Positions 28,225 through 36,364 of a stretch of DNA of 64,000 bases are shown here, piece by piece. The position numbers were made by a program, and so were the translations under genes. Within the stretch, counting starts at the first letter, position 1. Every line of letters starts with the position of its first letter. Origin of the DNA: Croceibacterium atlanticum. Its GTDB lineage: Bacteria; Pseudomonadota; Alphaproteobacteria; Sphingomonadales; Sphingomonadaceae. The stretch spans positions 1 through 64,000 of the forward strand of contig NZ_CP011453.2 in NCBI RefSeq assembly GCF_001008165.2, in the 5' to 3' direction. The notes below the pieces were generated by a model that was not told where the DNA came from, made no database searches, and saw nothing but the letters and a program-made list of their open reading frames with translations.

Positions 28225-30687
28225 TCACCCCGCCTTGCGTGCTGATTTCCGATGGCCGGCAGGTTTGGCATGGAACAGCAGGCCGGGCAGGGATGCGGCG
28301 ATGCCGGTGCCGGCGGCGGTCAGCCAGTCGGGCAGGTTCAGCGGATGCAGATCGAGCCAGCCTGCCGGGACCGGGGCGAGCGTGGCCGCGAAGGAAAAGA
28401 CCAGCGCCGCCGCCGCGATTGTCCGGCTTGTCCGGCCGCGCAGCCCGGTCAGCACGGCGAGCAGGGTCGCCAGTGCGGCGATCAGGCAGATCAGCGCCAT
28501 GGTCCGCGCATGTTCGGGCGGTTCCCCGCTGCCCACAACCACGATGAACAGGGCCGCGACCGCAATCGTGACGAGAATGCCCGTGCCGATAATCACGGCG
28601 GTTTCGGCCTTGTCGAAAAAGCCCTTGCCGATCTTCCTCCTGCCCTTCAGCCCATCGGGCAATTGCTGGAAGCCGAGAATGGCGGCCGGGTGGATCAGCA
28701 GTTCCAGTATCACGATATGGATCGGCAAATAGAGCAGCGGATAGCCGAGCAGGGGGATCAGGGCCGCCGTCGTCACCAGCGGGATATGCACCATCAGCAG
28801 GAAGGCGAAGCTGCGCGTCAGATTGCGGAACAGCTGGCGCCCTTCGGCAATGGCGCGCACGATCGTGCCGAAATTATCGTCCATCAGGACAATGGCGGCC
28901 ACTTCGCGCGCGCTTTGCGTTCCCCGGCGGCCCATGGCGATGCCGATATCCGCGGTTTTCAGCGCGGGCACATCGTTCACGCCGTCGCCGGTGACGGCAC
29001 TTATCCTGCCGCTTTCCCGCATTGCTTCCACCAGCAGCACTTTCTGCGCCGGGGTCGCCCGCGCCACGACATCGAGACTGTCGAGGAATGCCCGGTCGCC
29101 CTGCCCGAGCCGGGCCTCCATCTCGTCTCCCGAAAGCACCACGGGGTCGGCGGCAAGGCCCGCCTCACGCGCGATGGCCTGCGCGGTTTGCGGATGGTCG
29201 CCCGTCACCATCACGGTCTGGATGCCTGCCTGCCGGGCATCCTCCACTGCCTGGCGGACCCCTTCGCGCAGCGGATCGGCAATGCCGATGAAGCCGGTGA
29301 AGCTGAAACCCCCCTCCGGTTCCGCCGTGGTCGCCACGTTCCGCCGGGCGCAGGCGATGACTTTCTGGCCGCTGGCCGACATGGCGGCCAGTTTTCCATC
29401 GCGCCGTTCCCTTTCTTCCGCGCCAAGGCTGCATAATTGCAGGATCGTTTCCGGCGCGCCCTTGGCCACGGCGATGGTCTGGCCCGTTTCTTCCCAGATC
29501 GCGACTTCGCGCCGCCGCGCCTCCGTGAAGGGATAGGATGCCAGCAGGCGCGATCCGGCGGGGGCAGGGGGCGCTTCTGCCAGCAATGCCTCGTCCAGCG
29601 GATCGTGCGATCCGGGGCGCGATGCCATTGCGGCCATTTCCAGCAGCCGTTCCTGCGTGATGCCGCTGGCGGGGCGGAGTTCGTGCAGGCGCAGCACGCC
29701 TTCGGTGATGGTCCCGGTCTTGTCGCTGCAAATGACGGATAATCGCCCGATATTTTCCACCACCACCGCCCGGCGGACCAGCGCCTTGTGCTGGGCAAGC
29801 CGATAGACGCCGACGCCGAGAAAGAAGGTCAGCACCACCGGGAATTCTTCCGGAATGGCCGCCACGGCCAGCACGGCCGCGCTCAGGAATGCATCGATCA
29901 GCCCGTGCCCCTGATAGAGGCGGACAGCGGCCAGCAGCAGGCAGATGGCCAGCGCGATGACGATCAGCGCGCGGACGAGGCGGGCGACATCCCCCTGCAA
30001 GGGCGTGCGTTCGTTCCGCGTGGCGGTGGCTGCCCGCACGATCTCTCCGTACAGAGTATCGCCCCCGGTGAAGATCAGGCGGACCTGCGCCTCCCCCGTC
30101 AGCAGCCGCGTGCCCGCAAAGGCCCAGTGCTGTTCTTCCGGATCGCCTTGTGCGCCCGCCGGCAGGGGCGTTTTCGGCACCGGATAAGCCTCTCCGGAAA
30201 GGGAGGATTCGTCCGCTTGCAGCTTGCCCCCGGCCAGGATCACGCCATCGGCGGGGAAGGGTTCGCCCGTTCTCACCCGCACCAGATCGCCGGGCACCAG
30301 TTCGTTTGCCGGGACCTGGCGTTCCTGCCCGTCCCGCATGACGCGGGCATGAGTTGCCAGCGCGCTGCTGAGCCCCTGCACCGATGCTTCTGTCCGGCGG
30401 TGGAGATAGAAATCCATGCCCACCAGCGGCACGATGGCCAGCAGCAGCACCACCGTATCGGTCCATTCCCCCAGCAATGCGAAGATCAGGCTGGTCGCGG
30501 CGAGGAACCACAACATCGGGTCACGGGCGGTATCGCCAGCGATCTCTCCCACGGATCTGGCCCGGTGTTCCGCAATGCGATTGGTGCCGAAACGTGCCGC
30601 CAGTTGCGCCGCCTGCGCCTGGCCGATCCCGGTGGGATCTTCCGCGCGCAGCAGCGCCCGGCGTTCTTCCGGTACTTCGCGCTTCAT
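28225..30687 (-). CDS. Cation-transporting P-type ATPase
   Basis: 820 residues. No N-terminal CxxC metal-binding domain, so a P2/P3-like ion pump rather than a CPx heavy-metal pump. Motifs: LSGEAYPVPKT (actuator), PEEFP in membrane helix 4 (ion site), CSDKTGTITEG (phosphorylated Asp), MVTGDHPQTA and GDGVNDVPALKTADIGIAMG. Some eight to ten membrane helices, with a hydrophobic C-terminal block. The ion is not fixed by the sequence; PEEFP departs from the PEGLP of calcium pumps. The gene ends beside the pentanucleotide tract and starts 15 bp after the stop of a universal stress protein gene, so the two form an operon. Confidence 0.92.
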   Translation of the reverse strand: MKREVPEERRALLRAEDPTGIGQAQAAQLAARFGTNRIAEHRARSVGEIAGDTARDPMLWFLAATSLIFALLGEWTDTVVLLLAIVPLVGMDFYLHRRTEASVQGLSSALATHARVMRDGQERQVPANELVPGDLVRVRTGEPFPADGVILAGGKLQADESSLSGEAYPVPKTPLPAGAQGDPEEQHWAFAGTRLLTGEAQVRLIFTGGDTLYGEIVRAATATRNERTPLQGDVARLVRALIVIALAICLLLAAVRLYQGHGLIDAFLSAAVLAVAAIPEEFPVVLTFFLGVGVYRLAQHKALVRRAVVVENIGRLSVICSDKTGTITEGVLRLHELRPASGITQERLLEMAAMASRPGSHDPLDEALLAEAPPAPAGSRLLASYPFTEARRREVAIWEETGQTIAVAKGAPETILQLCSLGAEERERRDGKLAAMSASGQKVIACARRNVATTAEPEGGFSFTGFIGIADPLREGVRQAVEDARQAGIQTVMVTGDHPQTAQAIAREAGLAADPVVLSGDEMEARLGQGDRAFLDSLDVVARATPAQKVLLVEAMRESGRISAVTGDGVNDVPALKTADIGIAMGRRGTQSAREVAAIVLMDDNFGTIVRAIAEGRQLFRNLTRSFAFLLMVHIPLVTTAALIPLLGYPLLYLPIHIVILELLIHPAAILGFQQLPDGLKGRRKIGKGFFDKAETAVIIGTGILVTIAVAALFIVVVGSGEPPEHARTMALICLIAALATLLAVLTGLRGRTSRTIAAAALVFSFAATLAPVPAGWLDLHPLNLPDWLTAAGTGIAASLPGLLFHAKPAGHRKSARKAG

Positions 30688-30702
30688 CCCGTTCCCCGCC
30701 TG

Positions 30703-31134
30703 TCAGCTGTCCTGATCGCGTACGACCATGACGGAACAGCGCGCATGGCGCACCACGCGCGCGGCATTGGCGCCGATAAGGTAATCCTTCATCTGCGGCC
30801 GGTGCGATGCCAGGACGATCAGATCCGCCCCCGTTTCCGCGGCGATTTGCAGGATGCCGTCATAAATGCTGCCGCTGGTGACATGCGCTTCCACCCTGGC
30901 GCCCCCAGCCAGTTCATCGGCCAGTGTCATCAGGCGGATGCGGTGATCGTCCAGCATCCGGCGGACGGAAAGGCTGGACCACTGGCCCTTCAATGTCAGC
31001 AGCGATTCCGGCACCACATGGGCCAGCGCGATCCGGGCATCGAAACAGCGCCCCAGCGCCAGCGCCGTGGGCACGGATTTCTGCCAGGAACTCGGTTCGT
31101 CCAGGTCAATCGGGACCAGAATGCTGGAATACAT
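30703..31134 (-). CDS. Universal stress protein (UspA family)
   Basis: 143 residues forming a single Usp domain. MYSSILVPIDLDE is the first strand and nucleotide-contact region, IVLASHRPQM the mid strand; the usual G-2x-G-9x-G(S/T) ATP loop appears as GANAARVVRHARCSVMVV, which lacks a clear second glycine, so ATP binding is doubtful. It is the upstream gene of an operon with the P-type ATPase, an arrangement that suggests a stress-linked regulator of ion pumping. Confidence 0.9.
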   Translation of the reverse strand: MYSSILVPIDLDEPSSWQKSVPTALALGRCFDARIALAHVVPESLLTLKGQWSSLSVRRMLDDHRIRLMTLADELAGGARVEAHVTSGSIYDGILQIAAETGADLIVLASHRPQMKDYLIGANAARVVRHARCSVMVVRDQDS

Positions 31135-31247
31135 CGGGGCGGCCCTTCCATGTCGCGTGCGGCGATCGGGCCAGTGTAATCTTCGGCGCGGACTTGGCCA
31201 GCCTGTTGTCCACCGGCGCGTTTTTCAGCTTCGGTCCGCGACACGAA

Positions 31248-32363
31248 TTATCCTGCCTCCGGTTCACGCTCCACGAACAGGGCAACCAGCGGCCGATTGA
31301 TGTAGTAATTGTTGCGACCTTCGCGGTGCTTGAACAGCATCCCGCCTTCGGCGAGTTCATCGAGATATTTGGTCGCCGTGGGACGAGAGACTCCAATCTC
31401 TTCCTGGACGAATTCGATGCGCGTATACGGGTGGCGGAAGAGATTGTTGAGCAGGTCCTGCGAGTAGATTTTCGGGTGCTCGGTCCGCATCCGTTGCTTC
31501 GTCTCAGCCATCAGGCCCCGGATCGCTTCGACCAATCGCAAGGTTTCAATGGCAGTCTCCTCCACACCCTTGAGCATGTAGAGAAGCCACTCTTCCCATT
31601 CACCGGATTCACGTACGGCCTGGAGCAGGCGATAATACTCTGCCTTGTTCTGGGTGATGTAACGGCTGAGGTAGAGGATCGGGATATCGAGCAAGCCGCA
31701 ACGTGTGAGATAGAGCACGTTGATGATGCGCCCGATGCGCCCATTCCCGTCCGGGAAAGGGTGGATGCTTTCGAACTGGTGATGGATGATTGCCATCCGG
31801 GTCAAAGGGTCGAGATCGGCCCCGTCACCATCTTCGTTGATGAACTTTTCCAGCGCCCCCATTTCATCGCGAACTTCCTTCGCATCCTGAGGCGGTATGT
31901 AGACAAGCGCGCCCGTTCCTTCGTTCTTGAGTGCGGTGCCCGGTGTTTCGCGGAAGGTTCCATCGCTCTTCTTCAGAATGCGGAACATGGCGATGAGCAT
32001 GTTGTTCGTGAGCAATCCGTCGAGACGCCGTTGCTCCTCATATCCGTACCGCAGCGCGTCCCGATATCGGGCCACTTCTTTTGCCGCAGGGGAACCCGCA
32101 CTTTCGGGGAATGCATTGAGCTGGAAGAGCTCGTCTTGCGTCGTGACGATGTTCTCGATCTCGGAACTCGCCTTCGCTTCCTGGAGCGACAGCGTGTCAA
32201 TCAGAATGCCCTGATTGGGAATGGTTGCAGCGCGGCCTTTAAGCTCGGCAAGGAAGCGATGGGCGCGCGCAAGCGCCTTCAGGACGCTGGGCGTTTCAGT
32301 GAGGCCGGGGGGCGGCAGGTCTGGAATGGCGTAGGTCGGGTCAAGGGCCACAGATTGTCTCAT
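31248..32363 (-). CDS. Fic-family AMP-transferase with built-in inhibitory helix
   Basis: 371 residues. The catalytic motif HPFPDGNGRIGR is complete, with the His that activates the target hydroxyl. An N-terminal SSEIEN segment at residues about 67-72 fits the inhibitory (S/T)xxxE(G/N) motif, placing it in the class with an intramolecular inhibitor, so no antitoxin gene is needed. The C-terminal 70 residues form a winged helix (FVQEEIGVSRPTATKYLDEL) that may bind DNA. This layout is that of SoFic-like regulators. Base composition is less G+C-rich than the neighbours, which hints at transfer. Likely targets cannot be inferred. Confidence 0.92.
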   Translation of the reverse strand: MRQSVALDPTYAIPDLPPPGLTETPSVLKALARAHRFLAELKGRAATIPNQGILIDTLSLQEAKASSEIENIVTTQDELFQLNAFPESAGSPAAKEVARYRDALRYGYEEQRRLDGLLTNNMLIAMFRILKKSDGTFRETPGTALKNEGTGALVYIPPQDAKEVRDEMGALEKFINEDGDGADLDPLTRMAIIHHQFESIHPFPDGNGRIGRIINVLYLTRCGLLDIPILYLSRYITQNKAEYYRLLQAVRESGEWEEWLLYMLKGVEETAIETLRLVEAIRGLMAETKQRMRTEHPKIYSQDLLNNLFRHPYTRIEFVQEEIGVSRPTATKYLDELAEGGMLFKHREGRNNYYINRPLVALFVEREPEAG

Positions 32364-32502
32364 GCAAAGAATATGCGGAAAAGCTTATCACGATTGTCAT
32401 ACGTGTAAATATTTTCCGGTTTTCTTTACATGTCTGCGGCGAACCGCCGCCAGAGCTGCGCGTTTCGGGCCGGGTGGGGTTTGGGGCAGGGCGAGGGCGG
32501 GG

Positions 32503-32814
32503 CTATTCCTCCTTCGCGCCGGAATTGGGGTTTCCGCCGGGTTCGACTTCCTGATCGCCCAGCTGGCCCTTGCCGTGATAGCCCATTCGTGACTGGCCGC
32601 CATGGCCGAACACGCCTTCGGCGAAGCGCGGCTTGTCATCGTCGGAATTGGTCTTGCGGGGATCGGGGCGGGGGGCGCCGGCCTGGCTGCCGCCGGTGGC
32701 GTTCCATTCCGCCTGCGTGTTCACACCGTCGGCACTGCCTTTCAGGCCGTCATCCGGCCCACTATCCGGCCCGTCATCTGGCATGGCCTGCGTCTTGCGC
32801 GTATCTTTCGTCAT
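32503..32814 (-). CDS. Small disordered hypothetical protein
   Basis: 103 residues, rich in Gly, Asp, Ser and Pro, with no hydrophobic core and no signal peptide. The middle part (RFAEGVFGHGGQSRMGYHGK) is the only segment that looks conserved in character. Codon use fits the window. No family recognised. It stands alone between the Fic gene and the first G8-domain gene. Confidence 0.5.
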   Translation of the reverse strand: MTKDTRKTQAMPDDGPDSGPDDGLKGSADGVNTQAEWNATGGSQAGAPRPDPRKTNSDDDKPRFAEGVFGHGGQSRMGYHGKGQLGDQEVEPGGNPNSGAKEE

Positions 32815-32941
32815 CCTGCATCTCTCCGCGAGCTTGCCCTGTGTTCAACCCAACTCATGCAGGCGGAGAACTTTCCCGCTTTTCCGGATTCGGTACGGAA
32901 GGGGGGCCTGATGGATGACGCAATCAGCCGCCCCCTTGCCG

Positions 32942-35521
32942 TCAGCCGCCGAGGCGGTCCCGGCCGACTTCGATACTGGCCTGTGCGGTAAGATTGCCGA
33001 CCTTTTCGATGACGGGGCCGTCCGCCGCGGCGTCTTCCACCACCAGCTTGACCCACAGCGTATCGCCATCCTTGAAATAGGCCGTGCTGTCCGCCGCGCG
33101 CAGCGCGTCGAGGCTGTCTTCCTGCCTGCCGCCGGCAGAAGTGGTGAAGCCGGGCAGTTCGAACAGCACGAATGCGCCTTCGTCCATTTCCCGCAGGGCG
33201 AGGGACAATGTCTCCCGGCCCGTTTCCACCCTCAATTCGGCGCCGCTGCCGATCGTGGTTTCGCCGATATATTCAAACCTCTTGCCATTGCGCTGGAGGA
33301 TGATCGGTTCCGCGATGGGGCCGGTCTCGAACCCGTTGAAATTGCCGCTGATGCTGAAACGGCCGATATCGCCGTCGCAGATGGCGGCATTCCAGCTGGC
33401 CTTGATCTCGCAGCTTTCCTCGTCAGAGGCGATGCCGTTGTCGATGACCACATGGGCACCGGGAATGCCGGTGACGGATCCGTCCAGGTCGCGGAAAGCG
33501 GCGCTCTTATAGGCGGCGCTGCGGCCGTAATCCGATGCCCAGCGGCGCTGGATCGGCGGGAAGCTGACCGGCTGCGCATTCTCGAAGCTGAGGCCCTTGA
33601 CCGAATTTTCCGTGCTCATCCCGAAGCTGGTAAACAGCAGATAGGACAGCGCGCCCGCATCGCGTTGCTGGTTGGGCATGAAATTGACGAACCGCGTGTT
33701 CTCCACCTCGTGGTGGAAATCGTAATATTCATATCCGCGGATCGGGAAATCGGGCGCGGCGCTGGGCAGGCTGCGGCCATAGGCGATTTCTTCGGGCGTG
33801 GTCGGATTGCCGATATTGTCGCTTTCCCCGACGAACAGCGAATCCACGACGCGCGAGGTGAAGGGCGCGATGCCCGGGCTGCTGGTGGCGTGGGTGAAGC
33901 CGATGGCGTTGTCCGCCAGTTTCAGACCCTTGTAGAGGTGATATTCGCCCCGGCCCCAGATCGCGCCATTGCGGTTCTTGTAGCCGGTGAAATCTTCGAA
34001 CACCGCCATCACCACGGGGCTGGCCGGGTCGGCGGGATCTTCCCGACTGGTGAGGTTGGGGCCGGCAATGCCGAAAGTGCCATCGGGCGCGGGGCCGCGA
34101 TCCAGCATCAGGCCATCGAAATTGGAATGCGCAACATTGCCCTTGAATTCGCGCAATTGCATCCGTCCGGGCCAGGTATTGGCGCTGATCTCCGTCCCTT
34201 CGAACTGGCCGGTCGGATGGGTGGGAAACGCCATCCAGAAGCCGATCTGGTCGGACCCGGCCGCCACATTGTCGCGATAGATATTATCGGGATTGGTGAT
34301 CCAGAAAGTGGACACCGTATTATCCGACGGGATCAGGATATGTTCGGATTTCTGCCCCTCGGTCGATTGGTGGGCCAGGAACAGATTGGTCGGTTCGCAG
34401 GGCAGGGTCGGATGGCACTTGGTCTGGATGCCGAGATTGCGGACGAACTGGTTGCCCGTTTCGATCCCGTCTTCCATGAAGAAGCAGTGGCCCACCGTGT
34501 TGTAGGTCACATTGCCTTCCACCAGCAGATTATTGGTCCCGTGCACGGTCACGCAGCGGCTGAACGTGTCGTGGATCGAGGAATTGCGGACATATTGCCC
34601 GGCCCCTTCGCCGATCAGGTGCCAGTGGACCGGGTAACGCGCCAGCGTCAGATGCTGGCCCATCCGCGTCAGTTCGACACTGTCGATATACATTTCGGAC
34701 CCGGCCATCGCCATTATGTGGCCGCCGAAATAGGTTTCCTGCGAATCCTCCGACGCCTGGATGCGGATATTGCGCGTCAGCAGGCCCACCTCTCCGCGTT
34801 CGTCCACGCCGAAGGTAATCTCGCCGAAATGCATATATTCCAGCGGGCGGTCGAGCGTGATCCGGTTCCCGTCAATGGCGGTGACGACGCGTTTTTCCGC
34901 CTGCCGCGGATTGAAGTCGGTCGAAGCGAGGATGATCTCGTCGCCCTTGCGCCAGCCATTGGCATCCAGCACCTCGATGCTGGTGGCGCCGGCCTCTGCC
35001 GTGCGGGCCAGCTTGGTCCAGCTGTTTTCCCGGTCGCCATGCAGGTTCAGCGTGCCGTTCAGCAGGATGATGCCGCGATCGCCCATCGTGTTAATGTCTT
35101 CGCCGGGGACATTGTCGGTCAGCGTGATCGTGGCCTTGCGCCTGTGCGGCCGGTCTTCGGTGCCGATCTCCAGCTCGCCGCCGGGCACATAGATCCAGTC
35201 GGACACGAGTTCGAGATCGCGCTCGTCCGAAAAGCGCAGCTTGCCGTTCACCGTCAGGCTGCGCAGGGCGGGCGGGCTGACATCCAGCAGCACGTCCATG
35301 CCGCGCGGGATCGTCACCGCATCGCCTTCACCCGGAACCTTGCCATCGGGCCAGGCGGCCGGATCGGACCAGCGCACCGATTTCGTCTCAGTGGGGGCCG
35401 CCCCGGCATCCACGGGGGTATGCGCATGCTGATCCTGCGCGGCCAGGGCTGTGCCCGTGCCGCAAAGCAGCGAAACGGGCAGCAGCGCACAAAGTCGATA
35501 CAGGCGAGTTTGCTCGCGCAT
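32942..35521 (-). CDS. Secreted G8-domain / right-handed beta-helix protein 1
   Basis: 859 residues from the ATG at 35521, chosen because GGAGAGG lies nine bases ahead of it; two earlier ATG/GTG frames have worse spacing. A signal peptide ends GTALAAQD. The G8 domain covers residues about 35-170 (WSDPAAWPDGKVPGEGDAVT, then VLLDVSPPALRSLTVNGKL). A parallel beta-helix follows, with HWHLIGEG, SIHDTFSRCVTVHGTNN and GHCFFMEDGIE in turn. G8 plus beta-helix is the core of human CEMIP and TMEM2, linked to hyaluronan breakdown; polysaccharide binding or cleavage is inferred here. It is a paralogue of the gene at 40820. A TTTGA-N5-TCAAA operator is 77 bp upstream of the start. Confidence 0.85.
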   Translation of the reverse strand: MREQTRLYRLCALLPVSLLCGTGTALAAQDQHAHTPVDAGAAPTETKSVRWSDPAAWPDGKVPGEGDAVTIPRGMDVLLDVSPPALRSLTVNGKLRFSDERDLELVSDWIYVPGGELEIGTEDRPHRRKATITLTDNVPGEDINTMGDRGIILLNGTLNLHGDRENSWTKLARTAEAGATSIEVLDANGWRKGDEIILASTDFNPRQAEKRVVTAIDGNRITLDRPLEYMHFGEITFGVDERGEVGLLTRNIRIQASEDSQETYFGGHIMAMAGSEMYIDSVELTRMGQHLTLARYPVHWHLIGEGAGQYVRNSSIHDTFSRCVTVHGTNNLLVEGNVTYNTVGHCFFMEDGIETGNQFVRNLGIQTKCHPTLPCEPTNLFLAHQSTEGQKSEHILIPSDNTVSTFWITNPDNIYRDNVAAGSDQIGFWMAFPTHPTGQFEGTEISANTWPGRMQLREFKGNVAHSNFDGLMLDRGPAPDGTFGIAGPNLTSREDPADPASPVVMAVFEDFTGYKNRNGAIWGRGEYHLYKGLKLADNAIGFTHATSSPGIAPFTSRVVDSLFVGESDNIGNPTTPEEIAYGRSLPSAAPDFPIRGYEYYDFHHEVENTRFVNFMPNQQRDAGALSYLLFTSFGMSTENSVKGLSFENAQPVSFPPIQRRWASDYGRSAAYKSAAFRDLDGSVTGIPGAHVVIDNGIASDEESCEIKASWNAAICDGDIGRFSISGNFNGFETGPIAEPIILQRNGKRFEYIGETTIGSGAELRVETGRETLSLALREMDEGAFVLFELPGFTTSAGGRQEDSLDALRAADSTAYFKDGDTLWVKLVVEDAAADGPVIEKVGNLTAQASIEVGRDRLGG

Positions 35522-35597
35522 AGATGTCATCCTCTCCACCGTGACCGGGCGCGCCGGCTGTTCTTTTCTTGCCGCGATCCTGCACGGGCAGGGCCAA

Positions 35598-35612
35598 TTT
35601 GACAAGATCAAA
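35598..35612. promoter_or_regulatory. Shared operator TTTGA-CAAGA-TCAAA, copy 1
   Basis: Perfect inverted repeat in the promoter of the first G8 gene and 85 bp past the marR stop. The same arms and spacer length occur upstream of the second G8 gene and, with one mismatch, upstream of marR. Confidence 0.65.
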
Positions 35613-35696
35613 AGAGAGGGTGCTTCATGCGTGCCGGGCATGGCCGGGGCCGGATCGGGGCCGGACCGGGGGTGTGCCGAAACGGAAAGATCCGCG

Positions 35697-36227
35697 TCAG
35701 TCGCCGTGCTCTTCGCGCTCTTCTTCCATGATGGTTTCCGCGCGCCCGATCATGTGATCCAGCGCGCGGCGGACCGTTTCCAGATCGGCCGGGTCCAGCC
35801 CTTCGGTCAGCCGCCGGTCCCACTCCATCGCGCGTTCGATCATCTTTTGGTGCAGCGCCTGTCCCTCGGCGGACAGGTCGATCTCTATCTCCGGCCCGCC
35901 GGGCTTGCGTTCGCGGGTCAGCAGGCCGCGCTTCACCATGCTCTTGACAGTGCGGCTTAACTGGCCGCGATCCTGCAACAGCATTTCGGCCAGTCCGTTG
36001 AGGGAAAGGGGCGCGAATTCGCCCAGATAGGCCACGATGCGCCATTCGATTTCGGCCAGGCCCAGAAGGCGCCGCTGCGTCAGCAGGTTGGAACGGCGCA
36101 TGAGGTTGAACAGCACCACCATGCGCATGCTGACCAACCGGGCCAGCGGCCCCGTGCGGCGGCTCGGGCGCGGTTTCTCCCGCGCCGAGACTTCGCTTTC
36201 CTGTTCGCCGGTTCGTGCCTGTCCCAT
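35697..36227 (-). CDS. MarR-family transcriptional regulator
   Basis: 176 residues. The ATG at 36227 follows AAAAGG; a TTG at 36260 would add eleven residues. After a basic, disordered N-terminus, the winged helix spans residues about 70-125: PLSLNGLAEMLLQDRGQLSR (helices 2-3) and TVKSMVKRGLLTRERKPGGP (recognition helix and wing). Flanking helices form the dimer. It lies between the two secreted-protein gene groups. An operator-like repeat overlaps its own translation start region (13-27 bp upstream), so it is probably autoregulated and controls the flanking genes. Confidence 0.88.
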   Translation of the reverse strand: MGQARTGEQESEVSAREKPRPSRRTGPLARLVSMRMVVLFNLMRRSNLLTQRRLLGLAEIEWRIVAYLGEFAPLSLNGLAEMLLQDRGQLSRTVKSMVKRGLLTRERKPGGPEIEIDLSAEGQALHQKMIERAMEWDRRLTEGLDPADLETVRRALDHMIGRAETIMEEEREEHGD

Positions 36228-36239
36228 GCTGCCTTTTAA

Positions 36240-36254
36240 TTTGATTGTGCCAAA
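36240..36254. promoter_or_regulatory. Shared operator TTTGA-TTGTG-CCAAA, copy 2 (one mismatch)
   Basis: One base off the perfect repeat seen at copies 1 and 3. It is 13 bp upstream of the marR start, where repressor binding would block its own transcription. Confidence 0.55.
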
Positions 36255-36364
36255 AGCCAATCATGCTGACGGTATCGGCCTGGGCATGGCCAGCGTGTTC
36301 GCGCGGGTCGTAACGGAGAGACGGGCCTTCCTTCTGCCGGGGAAGTGCCCGCCCTCCGCGTCGA

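Noticed and set aside
32915-35602. 895-codon frame opposite the first G8 gene
   Set aside because: The leftward frame has a signal peptide, G8 and beta-helix motifs and a paralogue. The rightward frame has none.
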